DNA of 64,000 bases from CAWAQA01 sp963784065 (GTDB taxonomy: Bacteria > Acidobacteriota > Vicinamibacteria > Vicinamibacterales > UBA2999). Every line of letters begins with the position of its first letter. Positions within the stretch are counted from its first letter, which is position 1. The translations under genes and the position numbers were made by a program. Under the pieces are notes generated by a model. That model worked only from the letters and a program-made list of their open reading frames with translations, was not told the DNA's origin and searched no databases. The stretch lies in assembly GCA_963784065.1 (NCBI GenBank), contig CAWAQA010000002.1, positions 62,001-126,000 on the forward strand. The letters run 5' to 3'. Positions 17,827 to 27,463 of this stretch are shown here, piece by piece.

Positions 17827-18039
17827 CTAGTCGGTAAGCGTGTCGTCCCGGTCGAGGTCCGCGTCGGCGCTGTCCGGGTCAACGTCCTCGCCCTCGTCGC
17901 TGACGCCCTCGTCACTCACGCCGCGCACGGCGTCATCGTGGACGCGGTTACGCTCCGAGCCGACGCCTTCGCGCTCGAGTGCCTGGTCCTGGTCCTGCTC
18001 CTGGTCTTGCGTCTGCGGGTCGTTTCTCGGATCAGCCAT
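17827..18039 (-). CDS. Small acidic low-complexity protein
   Basis: 70 residues beginning MADPRNDPQTQDQEQ at 18039, with a strong ribosome-binding site (ggagga, 8 bases upstream). The frame is also open upstream into lhr, so these residues could be read as an lhr tail. I prefer a separate gene because of the ribosome-binding site and the abrupt change to a sequence made of Gln/Asp/Glu repeats (DQEQDQDQA, SDEGVSDEGEDVDPDS). No family recognised. It sits between lhr and nei. Confidence 0.5.
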   Translation of the reverse strand: MADPRNDPQTQDQEQDQDQALEREGVGSERNRVHDDAVRGVSDEGVSDEGEDVDPDSADADLDRDDTLTD

Positions 18040-21000
18040 GGATACATATCCTCCATGACGTGATCCCGCAACACGGATGCCAGCCTCCTGCAGCGGAAAC
18101 CTCCCGTTCGGGCTGCCGATCTGAAAATTCCTGATGGACGCGCGTGCCTGGAGTCCCATCGCGGTCGCTGCAAAGCCTTCTTCGATAAACAGCCGCGCTG
18201 CCGGGTGAGCGGTGGCGGCGTCGCCGTTGATCTCAGCCACGAGCATGCCGCGGCGGCCCTCTTCGCGTGCGGCGGCAAGGTGCAGCAGCATGCGGGCGAC
18301 CTCGCGTGCGACCTGCGAGCGCCGGGGTTCGGCGGCCGGAAGGAAGAGGAGCAGCTCGCGTTCGCCGCGCCGGAGATATGCAGCGGCCTGACCGTCCACG
18401 AGAATCACACGCGCGCCGACCGACCGCGTCGGACGCCCGGGCTCCGCCGTGGGTTGCGGCGCTGCGTGCCCTGCAAGCTCGGGCCACGGGACGATCGACC
18501 CGTAGGGGTTCGCCGGATCGGTCGCCGCGAGCACGACCGTTCGCGGGTCCTCGGGCACCTCGCGCATCGAGCGCAGGAGGTCCAGCGCCGCGGGCATCGC
18601 GAACTGCGCCGCCCCGAGGCCAGCCACGAAGTAGCCGCGGCGGATGCGTCCCGCCTCCTCCATCGCCCTGAGCACCTGATAGACGGCGGAGAACCCGCCG
18701 GCGACCGCTTCCGACGCGACGGTCTCGCGCGTGATGACGCCGTGCCGCGTGAGCAGCTGTTGCGCCATCGCCGCGCCCCATTCCGTCGCTGCCGATTTCG
18801 TCATCCTGGGAACGTCCACGGCCGACCACCGGCCTTCCGCGGTTCGAGGCACGAGGCGTCGCGAGCGGAACGGCGCGCCACCGCGGTTGCGCCGCGCCGC
18901 GCGCTTGTCCTCCGTGCGCACATACGCGCGAAGCGGGTGCAGCGTGTCGTTGGTGACGAGGCCCTTCCAGACGAGCTCCCACAACGCGTCCACGGTCTCG
19001 ATAGGAAAGCCCTGCCCGGTGCCCTGGTGAATCGCCGTGAAGAACGACGCGCCGTGCTGACGCAGATAGGACAGGATCTCCGCGGCCCGGCCTTCGACCT
19101 CCGGCGCGGTCGCGGCGGGAGCCCGCAGCCGCAGCAGATGGTCGGTGAGATAGAGTGCGATGCGCCCGTCGCGTTCGCCGAGCGACTCCATGCCCACCCA
19201 GACCACTTCGCCGGCGGCCATGAGCGTGTCCAGCATGTCGGGGCGGTAGTCGGCGACGCGCGCCGGCAAGACCTCGCGCTCGAGCACCGAGGCCGGAATC
19301 GCGGCCCCCTGCAGCTGCTCGATCGCGTCGAGCAGCGGCTCGAGTCCGTGCCGCCCGGACCCGATGCCATGCCACGAGACGGCGAACCGCCCGAGCGCGT
19401 CCGCGTCAACCGGTTCGATCTCCTGCCGCAGCCTGGCGAGCGACCGCCGGCGGAGGCTGCGCAGGACGTCGGGATCGACCCATTCGCGATCGACGCCGCC
19501 CGGCCGGAACTCGCCCTCGATGAGCTTGCCTGCCTCCGTGAGCCGGAGGAGTAACGCCTCCGCCACAGCCGGACCAAGGCCATAGCGCGCGGCGAGGTCG
19601 CGGACCGTAAACGGCGCATGCGAGCGGGCGTACCTCAGAGCGAGATCTCCGGCCGGATCCCGCACCGGCTCCAGCAGCGCCTCCGGAAGTCCGGGAGGCA
19701 GCGGCGCGCCGAGCGCATCGCGATACCGCGCCACGTCCTCGACAGCGACGAAGCGTCGCTCGCCCGCCACGGAAACCTGAACGATCCGCCGCGCGCGCTC
19801 CAGCTCGCGGACGGCCGTCGCGGTATCGGCCACGACGCTTCGCTCCTCGAGCGCGGCGAGCGTCAGGTCGCCGATGCGGATGAGGAGATCGTGCAGCCCG
19901 TCGGCCGTCCGCACCTTGTACTTGTCGTCCAGGTGCTGCAGCTGCCGCTCGACCGCGACCAGCGCGTCGGGATCGAGGAGCTCGCGCAGCTCGGCGTCGC
20001 CGAGCAGTTCGCGGAGCTGTGCCTGATCCACCGAAAGCGCCTGCGCCCGGCGCTCCGCCAGCGGCGCGTCGCCGTCGTAGATGTAGTTGGCGACGTAGCT
20101 GAAAAGGAGCGACGCCGCGAACGGCGACGGCACCTTCGAGTCGATCGTCGAGACGCGAAGGGAACGCGCGGAAATCTTCCGCAGCGTGTCCACGAGCGCC
20201 GGCATGTCGAAGTGGTCGCGCAGCACCTCGCGGTAGGTCTCGAGCAGGGCCGGAAACGAGCCGAAGCGCGATGCGACCGCGAGCAGATCCGCGGCGCGCT
20301 TGCGCTGCTGCCACAGCGGCGTCCGCATACCGGGTCGCCGCCGCGGCAGCAGCAGCGCCCGTGCCGCGGTCTCACGGAACCGCGCCGCGAAGAGGGAGGT
20401 GGACCCGAGCTGCCGGAGCACCAGCGGCTCGACCTCATCGACGTCGGGTATGAGCAGCATCGGGTCCGGAGGGCTCTCGGCCTCTGGAAACCGCACGACG
20501 AATCCTTCGTCGCCCCACATCACCTCGACATCCATCCCGGTGCGGTTGCGAATCTGCGCCGACACGGCCATCGCCCACGGCGCATGGATGCGGCTGCCGA
20601 GCGGCGACAGCAGGCACACACGCCAGTCGCCGAGCTCGTCGAGGCAGCGCTCGATGACGATCGTGCGATCGTCCGGCACGGCGCCGGAGGCGGCCTGGTC
20701 GTCCAGGTAGCGCAGCATGTTCTCTGCGGCCGTTGCGTCGAGATCGTGCAGCCGCACCAGCCGATCGACGGCAGCCGCCCGCGGCAACGCGCGCAGCTCG
20801 CGAACGAGCTTGCCGATGGCCAGACCGAGTTCGACCGGGCGGCCGGCCTGGTCGCCGTGCCAGAACGGCATCTTGCCCGGCTCTCCCGGGGCGGGCGTCA
20901 CCAGGACGCGGTCGTGCGTGATCTCCTCGATCCGCCAGGTGGACGCGCCGAGCGTGAACGTTTCGCCGACCTGCGACTCGAAGACCATTTCCTCGTCGAG

Positions 21001-22734
21001 CTCACCCACGCGCACGGGCCGGTCGGCGCCGGCGAGGAACACGCCGTACAGACCCCGGTCGGGAATGGTGCCGGCGTTGGCGATGGCCACGCGTTTGGCG
21101 CCTTCGCGTCCCGCAACGACGTTGTTGACCCGGTCCCACGTGACGCGCGGCCGCAGCTCCGCGAACTCGTCCGCCGGGTAACGGCCCGACAGCATGTCGA
21201 GGACACCTTCGAACATGCGGCGGCTCAGATCGATGAAGGGGGCGGCGCGGCGGACGAGGGAGAACAGCTCGTCGACGTCCCAGGTCTCGAGCCCCGCCAT
21301 CGCCACGATGTGCTGCGCCAGCACGTCGAGCGGGTTCCGCGGGTAGCGGGTCGACTCCACCATCCCGTCGTGCATCGCGCGCGCTACCGCCGCCGAGGCG
21401 ACGAGGTCCCCGCGGAACTTCGGAAAGATGATCCCTTCGCTCACCGCGCCGATCTGGTGACCCGAGCGGCCGATTCGCTGCAGGCCGCTCGCCACCGACG
21501 GCGGCGCTTCGATCTGCACGACGAGATCGATCGCGCCCATGTCGATGCCGAGCTCCAGCGAGGAGGTTGCCACCAGCGCCTTGATGCGGCCGGCCTTCAG
21601 CAGGTCTTCCACTTCACTGCGCGCCTCGCGAGCGAGCGACCCATGATGCGACCGCACCAGCGGCTCGCCGGCCAGCTCGTTCAACGCGCCGGCCAGCCGT
21701 TCGGCCAGCCGGCGGCTGTTCACGAAGAGCAGCGTGGACCGGTGCGCGCGAATGAGCTCCAGCAGACGCGGGTGGATGGAGGCCCAGATCGAGGATCGGA
21801 CTGGCCCCTGCGCTGCCGGGCCGCTCGGCAGATCGACCGGCGCGCCCAGGCGCGCCATGTCTTCCACCGGCACCTCGATCCGCAGCTTCAGCAGCTTCTT
21901 CTCCGCGGCGTTGACGATGGTGACGGGGCGGTAGGCGGCGGGCTTCTCTTCCTGCGCGAACTCGTCGTGGAGCTCGGCTTTGACTTCGTCGAGCGGAATG
22001 GCGTCCCTCTTTCGCGCCGTCGTCCTGCTCTCCTTGCGCCGGCGCCTGGCCGCGGGACGCCGTTCCGCGCCTGCGAGGAAGCGCGCGACCTCCTCGAGCG
22101 GACGTTGCGTGGCGGACAGCCCGATGCGCTGGAGCGGCGGCGCAGTGGCCGGGCGCAGCGCCTCCAGCCGTTCGAGGGACAACGCGAGGTGCGCGCCGCG
22201 TTTGCTCGGGACGAGCGCGTGAATCTCGTCGATGATCACCGTGTCCACCGTGGCGAGGCGCTCGCGCGCGTTCGACGTCAGGAGGAGAAACAGCGATTCG
22301 GGCGTGGTGATGAGAATGTCCGAGGCTTCGCGCAGGAAGCGGGCGCGTTCGTTGGCCGGCGTGTCACCGGTCCGGATCGCGATGGCCGGCGTCGTCACCG
22401 CGACGCCCTGCGACTGCGCGATGTTCGCCACGCCGGCCAGCGGCGCGCGCAGGTTGCGCTCGACGTCCACCGCGAGCGCTTTCAGCGGCGACACGTAAAG
22501 AACGCGGCAGCGATCCCTGGGCGGCGGCGCCGGCTCGAACATCAGACGATTGAGGCACCAGAGGAACGCGGTCAGCGTCTTTCCGCTGCCGGTCGGGGCC
22601 AGGATCAGCGTGGACTCGCCGCGCGCGATCGGGGGCCAGCCGAGCTGCTGCGGCGTGGTCGGGCCGTCGAAGGCGCGGCTGAACCACTCGCGCACGGCGG
22701 GGTGAAAAAGGTCGAGCGTCCGTGCGCGGGCCAC
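17827..22734 (-). CDS. lhr: Lhr-type large ATP-dependent helicase
   Basis: GTG start at 22734. The open frame is 1635 residues; family length is about 1500, and the last 70 or so residues probably belong to the separate small gene whose ATG is at 18039. Superfamily-2 motifs: ILAPTGSGKTLTAF (Walker A, about 45), YVSPLKALAVDVERNL, IIDEIHALVPSKRG (DEIH box, about 175), GLSATQRPLEE, VATSSLELGIDMGAIDLVVQ and the arginine finger GLQRIGRSGHQ. The rest is the Lhr-specific winged-helix and C-terminal region. Lhr is a 3'-5' DNA/RNA-DNA helicase in DNA repair. This is the longest gene of the window and has no internal frame break. The lost stop before the small gene may reflect one extra base near 18080. 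Confidence 0.92.
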   Translation of the reverse strand: MARARTLDLFHPAVREWFSRAFDGPTTPQQLGWPPIARGESTLILAPTGSGKTLTAFLWCLNRLMFEPAPPPRDRCRVLYVSPLKALAVDVERNLRAPLAGVANIAQSQGVAVTTPAIAIRTGDTPANERARFLREASDILITTPESLFLLLTSNARERLATVDTVIIDEIHALVPSKRGAHLALSLERLEALRPATAPPLQRIGLSATQRPLEEVARFLAGAERRPAARRRRKESRTTARKRDAIPLDEVKAELHDEFAQEEKPAAYRPVTIVNAAEKKLLKLRIEVPVEDMARLGAPVDLPSGPAAQGPVRSSIWASIHPRLLELIRAHRSTLLFVNSRRLAERLAGALNELAGEPLVRSHHGSLAREARSEVEDLLKAGRIKALVATSSLELGIDMGAIDLVVQIEAPPSVASGLQRIGRSGHQIGAVSEGIIFPKFRGDLVASAAVARAMHDGMVESTRYPRNPLDVLAQHIVAMAGLETWDVDELFSLVRRAAPFIDLSRRMFEGVLDMLSGRYPADEFAELRPRVTWDRVNNVVAGREGAKRVAIANAGTIPDRGLYGVFLAGADRPVRVGELDEEMVFESQVGETFTLGASTWRIEEITHDRVLVTPAPGEPGKMPFWHGDQAGRPVELGLAIGKLVRELRALPRAAAVDRLVRLHDLDATAAENMLRYLDDQAASGAVPDDRTIVIERCLDELGDWRVCLLSPLGSRIHAPWAMAVSAQIRNRTGMDVEVMWGDEGFVVRFPEAESPPDPMLLIPDVDEVEPLVLRQLGSTSLFAARFRETAARALLLPRRRPGMRTPLWQQRKRAADLLAVASRFGSFPALLETYREVLRDHFDMPALVDTLRKISARSLRVSTIDSKVPSPFAASLLFSYVANYIYDGDAPLAERRAQALSVDQAQLRELLGDAELRELLDPDALVAVERQLQHLDDKYKVRTADGLHDLLIRIGDLTLAALEERSVVADTATAVRELERARRIVQVSVAGERRFVAVEDVARYRDALGAPLPPGLPEALLEPVRDPAGDLALRYARSHAPFTVRDLAARYGLGPAVAEALLLRLTEAGKLIEGEFRPGGVDREWVDPDVLRSLRRRSLARLRQEIEPVDADALGRFAVSWHGIGSGRHGLEPLLDAIEQLQGAAIPASVLEREVLPARVADYRPDMLDTLMAAGEVVWVGMESLGERDGRIALYLTDHLLRLRAPAATAPEVEGRAAEILSYLRQHGASFFTAIHQGTGQGFPIETVDALWELVWKGLVTNDTLHPLRAYVRTEDKRAARRNRGGAPFRSRRLVPRTAEGRWSAVDVPRMTKSAATEWGAAMAQQLLTRHGVITRETVASEAVAGGFSAVYQVLRAMEEAGRIRRGYFVAGLGAAQFAMPAALDLLRSMREVPEDPRTVVLAATDPANPYGSIVPWPELAGHAAPQPTAEPGRPTRSVGARVILVDGQAAAYLRRGERELLLFLPAAEPRRSQVAREVARMLLHLAAAREEGRRGMLVAEINGDAATAHPAARLFIEEGFAATAMGLQARASIRNFQIGSPNGRFPLQEAGIRVAGSRHGGYVSMADPRNDPQTQDQEQDQDQALEREGVGSERNRVHDDAVRGVSDEGVSDEGEDVDPDSADADLDRDDTLTD

Positions 22735-22751
22735 CGTGTCGATTCTAACGA

Positions 22752-22784
22752 TTGGACAAACAACCCGCCGGGATTCCGTATAAT
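22752..22784 (+). promoter_or_regulatory. Candidate promoter giving a near-leaderless transcript
   Basis: A perfect TATAAT at 22779-22784, with TTGGAC at 22752-22757 (spacing 21, longer than ideal). The expected start point falls at about 22791, only a few bases before the ATG at 22794. Confidence 0.4.
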
Positions 22785-22793
22785 CATGGACCT

Positions 22794-23057
22794 ATGGGTG
22801 ACGCCGGAGAAGGGCTCGTCGACGCGGAATCCCGCCTCGCCGAGCGCATGGAAGAACGGGAGCAGGAGAAGAAGCGCGCCCGGCAGGCGGCCAAGGGCGG
22901 CGATCCGGAACAGACGAGGCAGATCGAATCCTTCCGCCTCGCCAGGACCGAGCTGCAGCGGCAGCTCGAGCTCACCACGCACCAGGCGCGGAAGCAGCAG
23001 CTCGGCCAGGCGATCGAGGAGCTCGACAAACGGATCGCGCAGCTCTCCTCGAAGTGA
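22794..23057 (+). CDS. Small charged coiled-coil protein of unknown function
   Basis: 87 residues from ATG 22794; an in-frame ATG further upstream overlaps the -10 box and is unlikely. The whole protein is helical and charged: ESRLAERMEEREQEKKRARQ, then ARTELQRQLELTTHQARKQQLGQAIEELDKRIAQ. The heptad-like leucine and glutamine pattern predicts a coiled coil. No signal peptide and no cysteines. No family recognised. It is divergent from lhr (59 bases between start codons). Confidence 0.6.
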   Translation: MGDAGEGLVDAESRLAERMEEREQEKKRARQAAKGGDPEQTRQIESFRLARTELQRQLELTTHQARKQQLGQAIEELDKRIAQLSSK

Positions 23058-23119
23058 TTCGGGTTCAACCGGTTCAGTGAGTTCAGAGGGTTCCTCTGAC
23101 CTCCTGCACCCATGAACCC

Positions 23120-24671
23120 ATGAACCTCGAGACCGTTCTCCGCTATCACGACGCGACGAAGCATCACTTCGGTCGCTTTGCGCCCGCGCTCGGCTACCTC
23201 GATTGGGCCTCGCAGCCCGATCCGTTCCGGCGCTACGCGGGCGCGGCGCTGCTCGAACTTCCTCGCCAGCCGGGGCCTCCGGCCGTCGGCGAATTTCTCC
23301 GCTGCTCGATGGGACTGTCGGCCTGGAAGCAGTACGCCGTCTTCGCGCTGGGCGCTGCGCGTCAATCCTTCGAGCGGCAATCTCCATCCCACCGAAGCCT
23401 ACGTCGTGTGGGACGGCCGCGTGTGTCACTACGCGGCGAAGGAGCACGGGCTCGAGGTTCGATGCGAGCTCGGTTCAGCGCTCGACGTCACGGCTGGCGA
23501 GTTCCTGGTGGCGTTGACGTCCATCCACTGGCGCGAAGCGTGGAAGTACGGCGAGCGCGCGTTTCGATACTGCCAGCACGATGTCGGCCACGCCATCGGC
23601 GCGCTCCGCGTCGCGGCGTCGCTCTGCGGGTGGCGGCTGACGCTGCTGCCACGCTGGTCGGATGCGCAGATCGCGACGCTGCTGGGACTCGATCGTGACG
23701 CCGACTACGGCGGGGCGGAGCGGGAGGATCCCGACTGCATCGCCGTGGTGACGCCGGGCGATCCGGCGCGATGGCTGGACATGGATCCTGCAGCGCTGGT
23801 GGAGGCGGCGCGCGGCGCGACGTGGCACGGCGCGGCCAATCGCCTCAGCGCGAGCCACGTCGAGTGGCCGATCATCGGTGAGGTGGCTGAAGCGACGCGC
23901 TATCCGGGGCTGAGCGCTCGCCGATCGGACGTCGCGAATGGCCAGCCACCGAGCGCGAGCGTCCCGATCCCGCGCGATATCATCCTGCAGCGTCGCAGTG
24001 CCACGGCGTTCGACGGCCGCCATGCGTTGCGCCGCGACGCGTTTCTGTCGATCCTCGCCCGGCTGCAGCCCGGCGCACCACCGTGGGATGCGGTCGACTG
24101 GGCGCCTCACGTGCACCTGGCGATGTTCGTTCACCGCGTGGACGGCCTGGCGCCCGGCGTGTACGCGTACCTCCGCGATCCGGCGGTGCTCGACGAGTGG
24201 AAGCAGGCGATGCGGCCCGAGTTCCTCTGGGAACAGCCGGAGCCGTTGGTGCCGCTGTACCTGCTGGTGCCGATCGACTGCCGCCGCATGGCGAACCGCG
24301 TCTCCTGCGACCAGGAGATCGCCGAGGACGGGTTCTTCAGCCTGGGGATGATCGCGCGCGTCGAGAGCGCCCTCCGCGAGCGCGGCGCGTCGTTCTACCG
24401 GCGCCTGTATTGGGAGTGCGGCCTGATTGGCCAGGTGCTCTATCTCGCCGCCGAGGCGGTGTCGTCGCGGGCTACCGGTATCGGGTGCTTCTACGACGAG
24501 CCGGTCCACGAGGTGCTCGGTCTCTCCGGTCACGAGTGGCAGAGCCTGTATCACTTTTCGATGGGCGTGCCGATCGAGGATACGAGGCTGACGACCGAGC
24601 CGGGGTATCCGTGGGAGACTTCGGGCTCCGGGCTCCAGGCTCCGGGCTCCAGGCCGGCGCTCCGTCCGTAG
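23120..24671 (+). CDS. SagB/ThcOx-type nitroreductase-fold oxidoreductase, two domains; one frame break
   Basis: About 516 residues after dropping one base near 23362 (ggc-g-ctg). The N-terminal half has the SagB landmarks KYHDATKHHFGRFAPAL-like opening (here RYHDATKHHFGRFAPALGYLDW), SAWKQYAVF, then LRVNPSSGNLHPTEAYVV, the FMN-binding loop of the family. The C-terminal half repeats the fold: ILQRRSATAFDGR, VHLAMFVHRVDGLAPGVYAYLRD, AVSSRATGIGCFYDE. Members use FMN to oxidise azolines in peptide natural products, but many stand-alone members of unknown role exist, and no YcaO or precursor peptide is near. The last 15 residues (SGSGLQAPGSRPALRP) read into an intergenic ggctcc repeat, so the true stop may be just after YPWE. 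Confidence 0.82.
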
Positions 24672-24680
24672 CCCGAAGCC
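24604..24680 (+). repeat. gggctccgggctcc repeat cluster
   Basis: Several copies of ggctccgggctcc, followed by an inverted cluster agcccgaagcccgaag (24665-24680). The same text recurs at 37705-37730 and, in degenerate form, inside alr near 55105-55140. Confidence 0.65.
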
Positions 24681-24681
24681 C

Positions 24682-25670
24682 GAAGCTACAAGGCTCGCAG
24701 GAAATCCACGTCGACTCCGAAGTCTTCGAGGATCCCGCGAGCGCTCTCGCTGCCGTCGGCGACGCGGCTGTGGCGACGCCGAGTCGAGCGTGGCGGCTTC
24801 GCGCAGGATCGCTTCCCAGCCCGCGGCCGCGTGTTCGATGGTCGCGTGCGCACGCCACCACGCCAGGCCGGCCGCGCCGAGCGCGCTGCGGAGCGACGGA
24901 TCGGCCGCCAGGCGCACGAAGGCCAGCATCAGCGAATGCTCTTCGTCGCGCGGGTCGATCGACACCGCGATCGGCGCAGCGGTCGAGAACCCGCGCGGCT
25001 GCCAGTTCTGTGGATCGAGCGCCGGCCAGCCCGCGGTCGCCTCGACTTCGAGCACGATCGCCGGTCGTCCCCGGGCCATGGCGTGCAGGGCGGCGACCGG
25101 CGGGCCCGCCGCCGGCGGCCATTCGAGGGCGACGATGACGTCGGCCTCGTCCGGGACGTCGAGCACGCGAACGGCAGCGCCTCTATTCCGAGCGCGTCGT
25201 GCTGCCCGTTCGACGGCCTCGCGCCTCGAGGGGTCGATGAGCCCGACCCGCAGTTCGGAAGCGGGCGCCGGGCGTCGAGAGTTGCCGGCCGGGACCCCCG
25301 GCGTGACGTGGCGGATGCGCGCGCCTGTGTGCTCTTCCTCGAGCGACCGCGCCACCGCGGCATCGAACGCCACCACCAGGCGTGAGCCCGCCCACGCCCG
25401 GATGTCGCGCATGACGGCGCCGTGGAGAACGACCACACCGGGATAGTGGAGGAGATAGGGCCAGATGAACAGGTGGGCGGGTGAGGTACCCGGTTCATAC
25501 ACGCACACGTCGCCGGGCCGACGGTTGTGCTTCCAGACAAAGTCGTGGGCGTCGGCTTCGGTGACGATCTCGATGTCGTGCGTCCGTGCAAGCATCTCGA
25601 TCAGCGGGGCGGTGCGGTCGAGGAGCGCGCCCGAGTCCGGTGGGGTCGCTCTGAACCAGGCGAGTCTCAT
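24682..25670 (-). CDS. Glycosyltransferase-like protein; one frame break near C-terminus
   Basis: About 329 residues, ATG 25670 to a TAG at 24682, with one extra base near 24770 (ccg-c-gtc). The opening MRLAWFRATPPDSG resembles GT4-type glycosyltransferases. It is followed by LLDRTAPLIEMLARTHDIEIVTE, GDVCVYEPGTSPAHLFIWPYL and GVVVLHGAVMRDIRAWAG, the pattern of a GT-B N-terminal domain. The C-terminal half has the usual EADVIVALEWPPAAGPPVAALHAMARGRPAIVLE acceptor-control region and ends GILEDFGVDVDFLRAL. Substrate unknown; cytosolic or membrane-associated. The unrepaired frame would run on antisense through the SagB gene. Confidence 0.65.
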
Positions 25671-25701
25671 ATGTTTCGCCGATACGCTCCAGTCGCCGTA
25701 A

Positions 25702-25728
25702 TTGACCTTTGTACGTCCGTTCTATAGC
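25702..25728 (+). promoter_or_regulatory. nuo: Candidate promoter of the nuo operon
   Basis: TTGACC at 25702-25707 and TATAGC at 25723-25728, spacing only 15, about 100 bases before nuoA. The surrounding 60 bases are AT-richer than average. It could also serve nothing; spacing is short. Confidence 0.3.
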
Positions 25729-25829
25729 ATGAACAGGTTTGGGAAACTCTTCACAAGCACGGCAGGTCAGGGCGCCGCGCACGAAGGGCCCATCCGGTTT
25801 TCCGATACGAGTCGTAAGAGAGGCGCACG

Positions 25830-26228
25830 ATGGACGGCTGGCTTGGCGTAGTCATCATGATTGTGCTCGGCGTCGGGTTCGCCGCGGTCATGATCGGCCT
25901 CTCCGTGCTCCTTGGCCCGAAGAATCCCACCCCTGAGAAACTGGCGCCCTACGAATGCGGCATGCCGGCCGTCGGCGATGCCCGCGAGCGGCAGTCGGTG
26001 AAGTTCTACCTCGTCGCCATGATCTTCCTGCTCTTCGACATCGAGGTGGCCTTCCTCTATCCCTGGGCGGTGGCTATCCGGGATCTCGGGTGGCCGGGCT
26101 TCATCCAGATCGTGACCTTCTTCGCGATCCTGACGGTCGGTTACATCTACGTGTGGCGCAAGGGCGTGCTGGACTGGGGCGTCGCCTCGCCGCGCGTACG
26201 CCGGCCGGCGTCCGCGCAAGGCGGCATA
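25830..26228 (+). CDS. nuoA: NADH-quinone oxidoreductase subunit A
   Basis: About 132 residues. Three membrane segments: near 5-25, 60-85 and 90-115. Family motifs are LGPKNPTPEKLAPYECGMP (residues 29-47), FYLVAMIFLLFDIEVAFLYPWA and WRKGVLDWG. It is part of the membrane arm beside the quinone site. As given, the frame continues without a stop into nuoB, an apparent NuoA-NuoB fusion. A single extra base after SPR (cgc-g-tac near 26205) would give a tail of YAGRRPRKAA and a TAG at 26226-26228, just before the nuoB ATG. I judge the fusion artificial. A ribosome-binding site (gagagg) precedes the ATG. Confidence 0.88.
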
Positions 26229-26234
26229 GGTCTT

Positions 26235-26720
26235 ATGAGCAGTCCCGTTACCCACGACCACGGACTCGATCCCGACCTCCCGCTTCTCACGACGACGGTG
26301 GAGAAGGTCGTCCAGTGGGCGCGGCGGTCGGCCATCTGGCCGGCGCAGTTCGGTCTGGCCTGCTGCGCCATCGAGATGATGGCGATGGCCGCCAGCCGCT
26401 ACGACATCGCGCGGTTCGGCGCCGAGGTCTTTCGCGGCTCGCCGCGCCAGTCGGATCTCATGATCGTCGCCGGCCGTTTGTCGCGGAAGATGGCGCCCGC
26501 CATGCGGCGTGTGTACGACCAGATGCCGGAGCCGAAGTGGGTGATCTCGATGGGCGCCTGCGCCTCGGTCGGCGGCGTGTTCGACAACTACGCGATCGTC
26601 CAGGGTGTGGATCAGGTCGTTCCTGTTGACGTCTACGTGCCCGGCTGCCCGCCGCGCCCGGAGTCGCTCATCTACGGCATCGTCCAGCTGCAGCAGAAGA
26701 TCGCCCGGTCGCGCGCCTGA
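26235..26720 (+). CDS. nuoB: NADH-quinone oxidoreductase subunit B
   Basis: 161 residues from ATG 26235. Ligands of the N2 [4Fe-4S] cluster are all present: the double cysteine in FGLACCAIEMM, the cysteine in SMGACASVGG and the cysteine in VPGCPPRPE. This subunit passes electrons from the peripheral arm to quinone. It is in the same frame as nuoA with no stop between them in the given sequence. A 103-base spacer separates it from nuoC. Confidence 0.93.
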   Translation: MSSPVTHDHGLDPDLPLLTTTVEKVVQWARRSAIWPAQFGLACCAIEMMAMAASRYDIARFGAEVFRGSPRQSDLMIVAGRLSRKMAPAMRRVYDQMPEPKWVISMGACASVGGVFDNYAIVQGVDQVVPVDVYVPGCPPRPESLIYGIVQLQQKIARSRA

Positions 26721-26823
26721 AACTTCCAGATCATGCTCAATGCCATGGCCAAAGCTCGATGACAAACGTGCCTTGTCGTTCAGCATTGCGCGTCGGGCAT
26801 TCTGCGCTTTGCCTTGATTGAGA

Positions 26824-27372
26824 ATGGACGCTGCCGAGGTCATCGCCACGCTCACGCCGCTCGTGCCCGGAGCCTCGTACGAGGTGGGCCGGAGCGTCGA
26901 TTTCGCGACCATCTACGTGCCTGCCGATCAGCTCGTGAGCACCTGCCGCGCGCTCCTCGAGGTACCCGCGCTGCGGTTCAACGCGATCATCGAGATCACG
27001 GCCGCCGACTACTTCCCGCGCGAGCCGCGCTTCGAGATCGTCTATCACCTCCTCTCGGTTCCGAACCGCCGGCGGCTGCGCCTGAAGGTGCGGGTGCCCG
27101 AGGGCGGCACCGTCCCGACCGTGCAGGAGGTGTGGCCGGGCGCCGGGTGGCCCGAGCGGGAGGTGTGGGATATGTTCGGGGTCGTCTTCGACGGACATCC
27201 CGACCTGAGGCGCCTGCTCATGCCCGAGGACTGGGAAGGGCACCCGGGCCGCAAGGACTACCCGGTGCAGATCCGGAAGGTGACGCAGACGTACGAGCCC
27301 ATGGAGATTTCCGAGGAAGAGTTCCGGGCGAACCTCGTGCGCGATCGCGGCGGCCGCGGCGTCAAGCCATGA
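26824..27372 (+). CDS. nuoC: NADH-quinone oxidoreductase subunit C
   Basis: 182 residues from ATG 26824. The 30-kDa subunit signature is WPEREVWDMFGVVFDGHPDLRRLLMPEDWEGHPGRKDYP. The N-terminal alpha/beta domain contains FNAIIEITAADYFPREPRFEIVYHLLS. Forms the core of the peripheral arm with NuoD. Not fused to NuoD, unlike in E. coli; the 91-base gap to nuoD holds no gene. Confidence 0.93.
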   Translation: MDAAEVIATLTPLVPGASYEVGRSVDFATIYVPADQLVSTCRALLEVPALRFNAIIEITAADYFPREPRFEIVYHLLSVPNRRRLRLKVRVPEGGTVPTVQEVWPGAGWPEREVWDMFGVVFDGHPDLRRLLMPEDWEGHPGRKDYPVQIRKVTQTYEPMEISEEEFRANLVRDRGGRGVKP

Positions 27373-27463
27373 GCATCGAATCGCGGCTGATCCACGGTCT
27401 CGAGTCCCCGGTCTCTGGTGGGGCCGGGCGCCCGACGTCGAATCCGGACACGAAGAGTTAGAG

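Noticed and set aside
19618..23115. Open frame of 1165 codons on the plus strand opposite lhr
   Set aside because: It mirrors the lhr gene codon-for-codon, is extremely Arg-rich and has no recognisable domain. Such shadows are common in DNA with very high third-position GC.
23120..24671. Peptide natural-product cluster around the SagB-type gene
   Set aside because: No YcaO cyclase, precursor peptide or export gene lies nearby; a stand-alone oxidoreductase is the safer call.
27369..27461. 30-codon frame between nuoC and nuoD
   Set aside because: Too short, ends in repeat-like text (gtctcgagtccccggtctc) and has no family signal.
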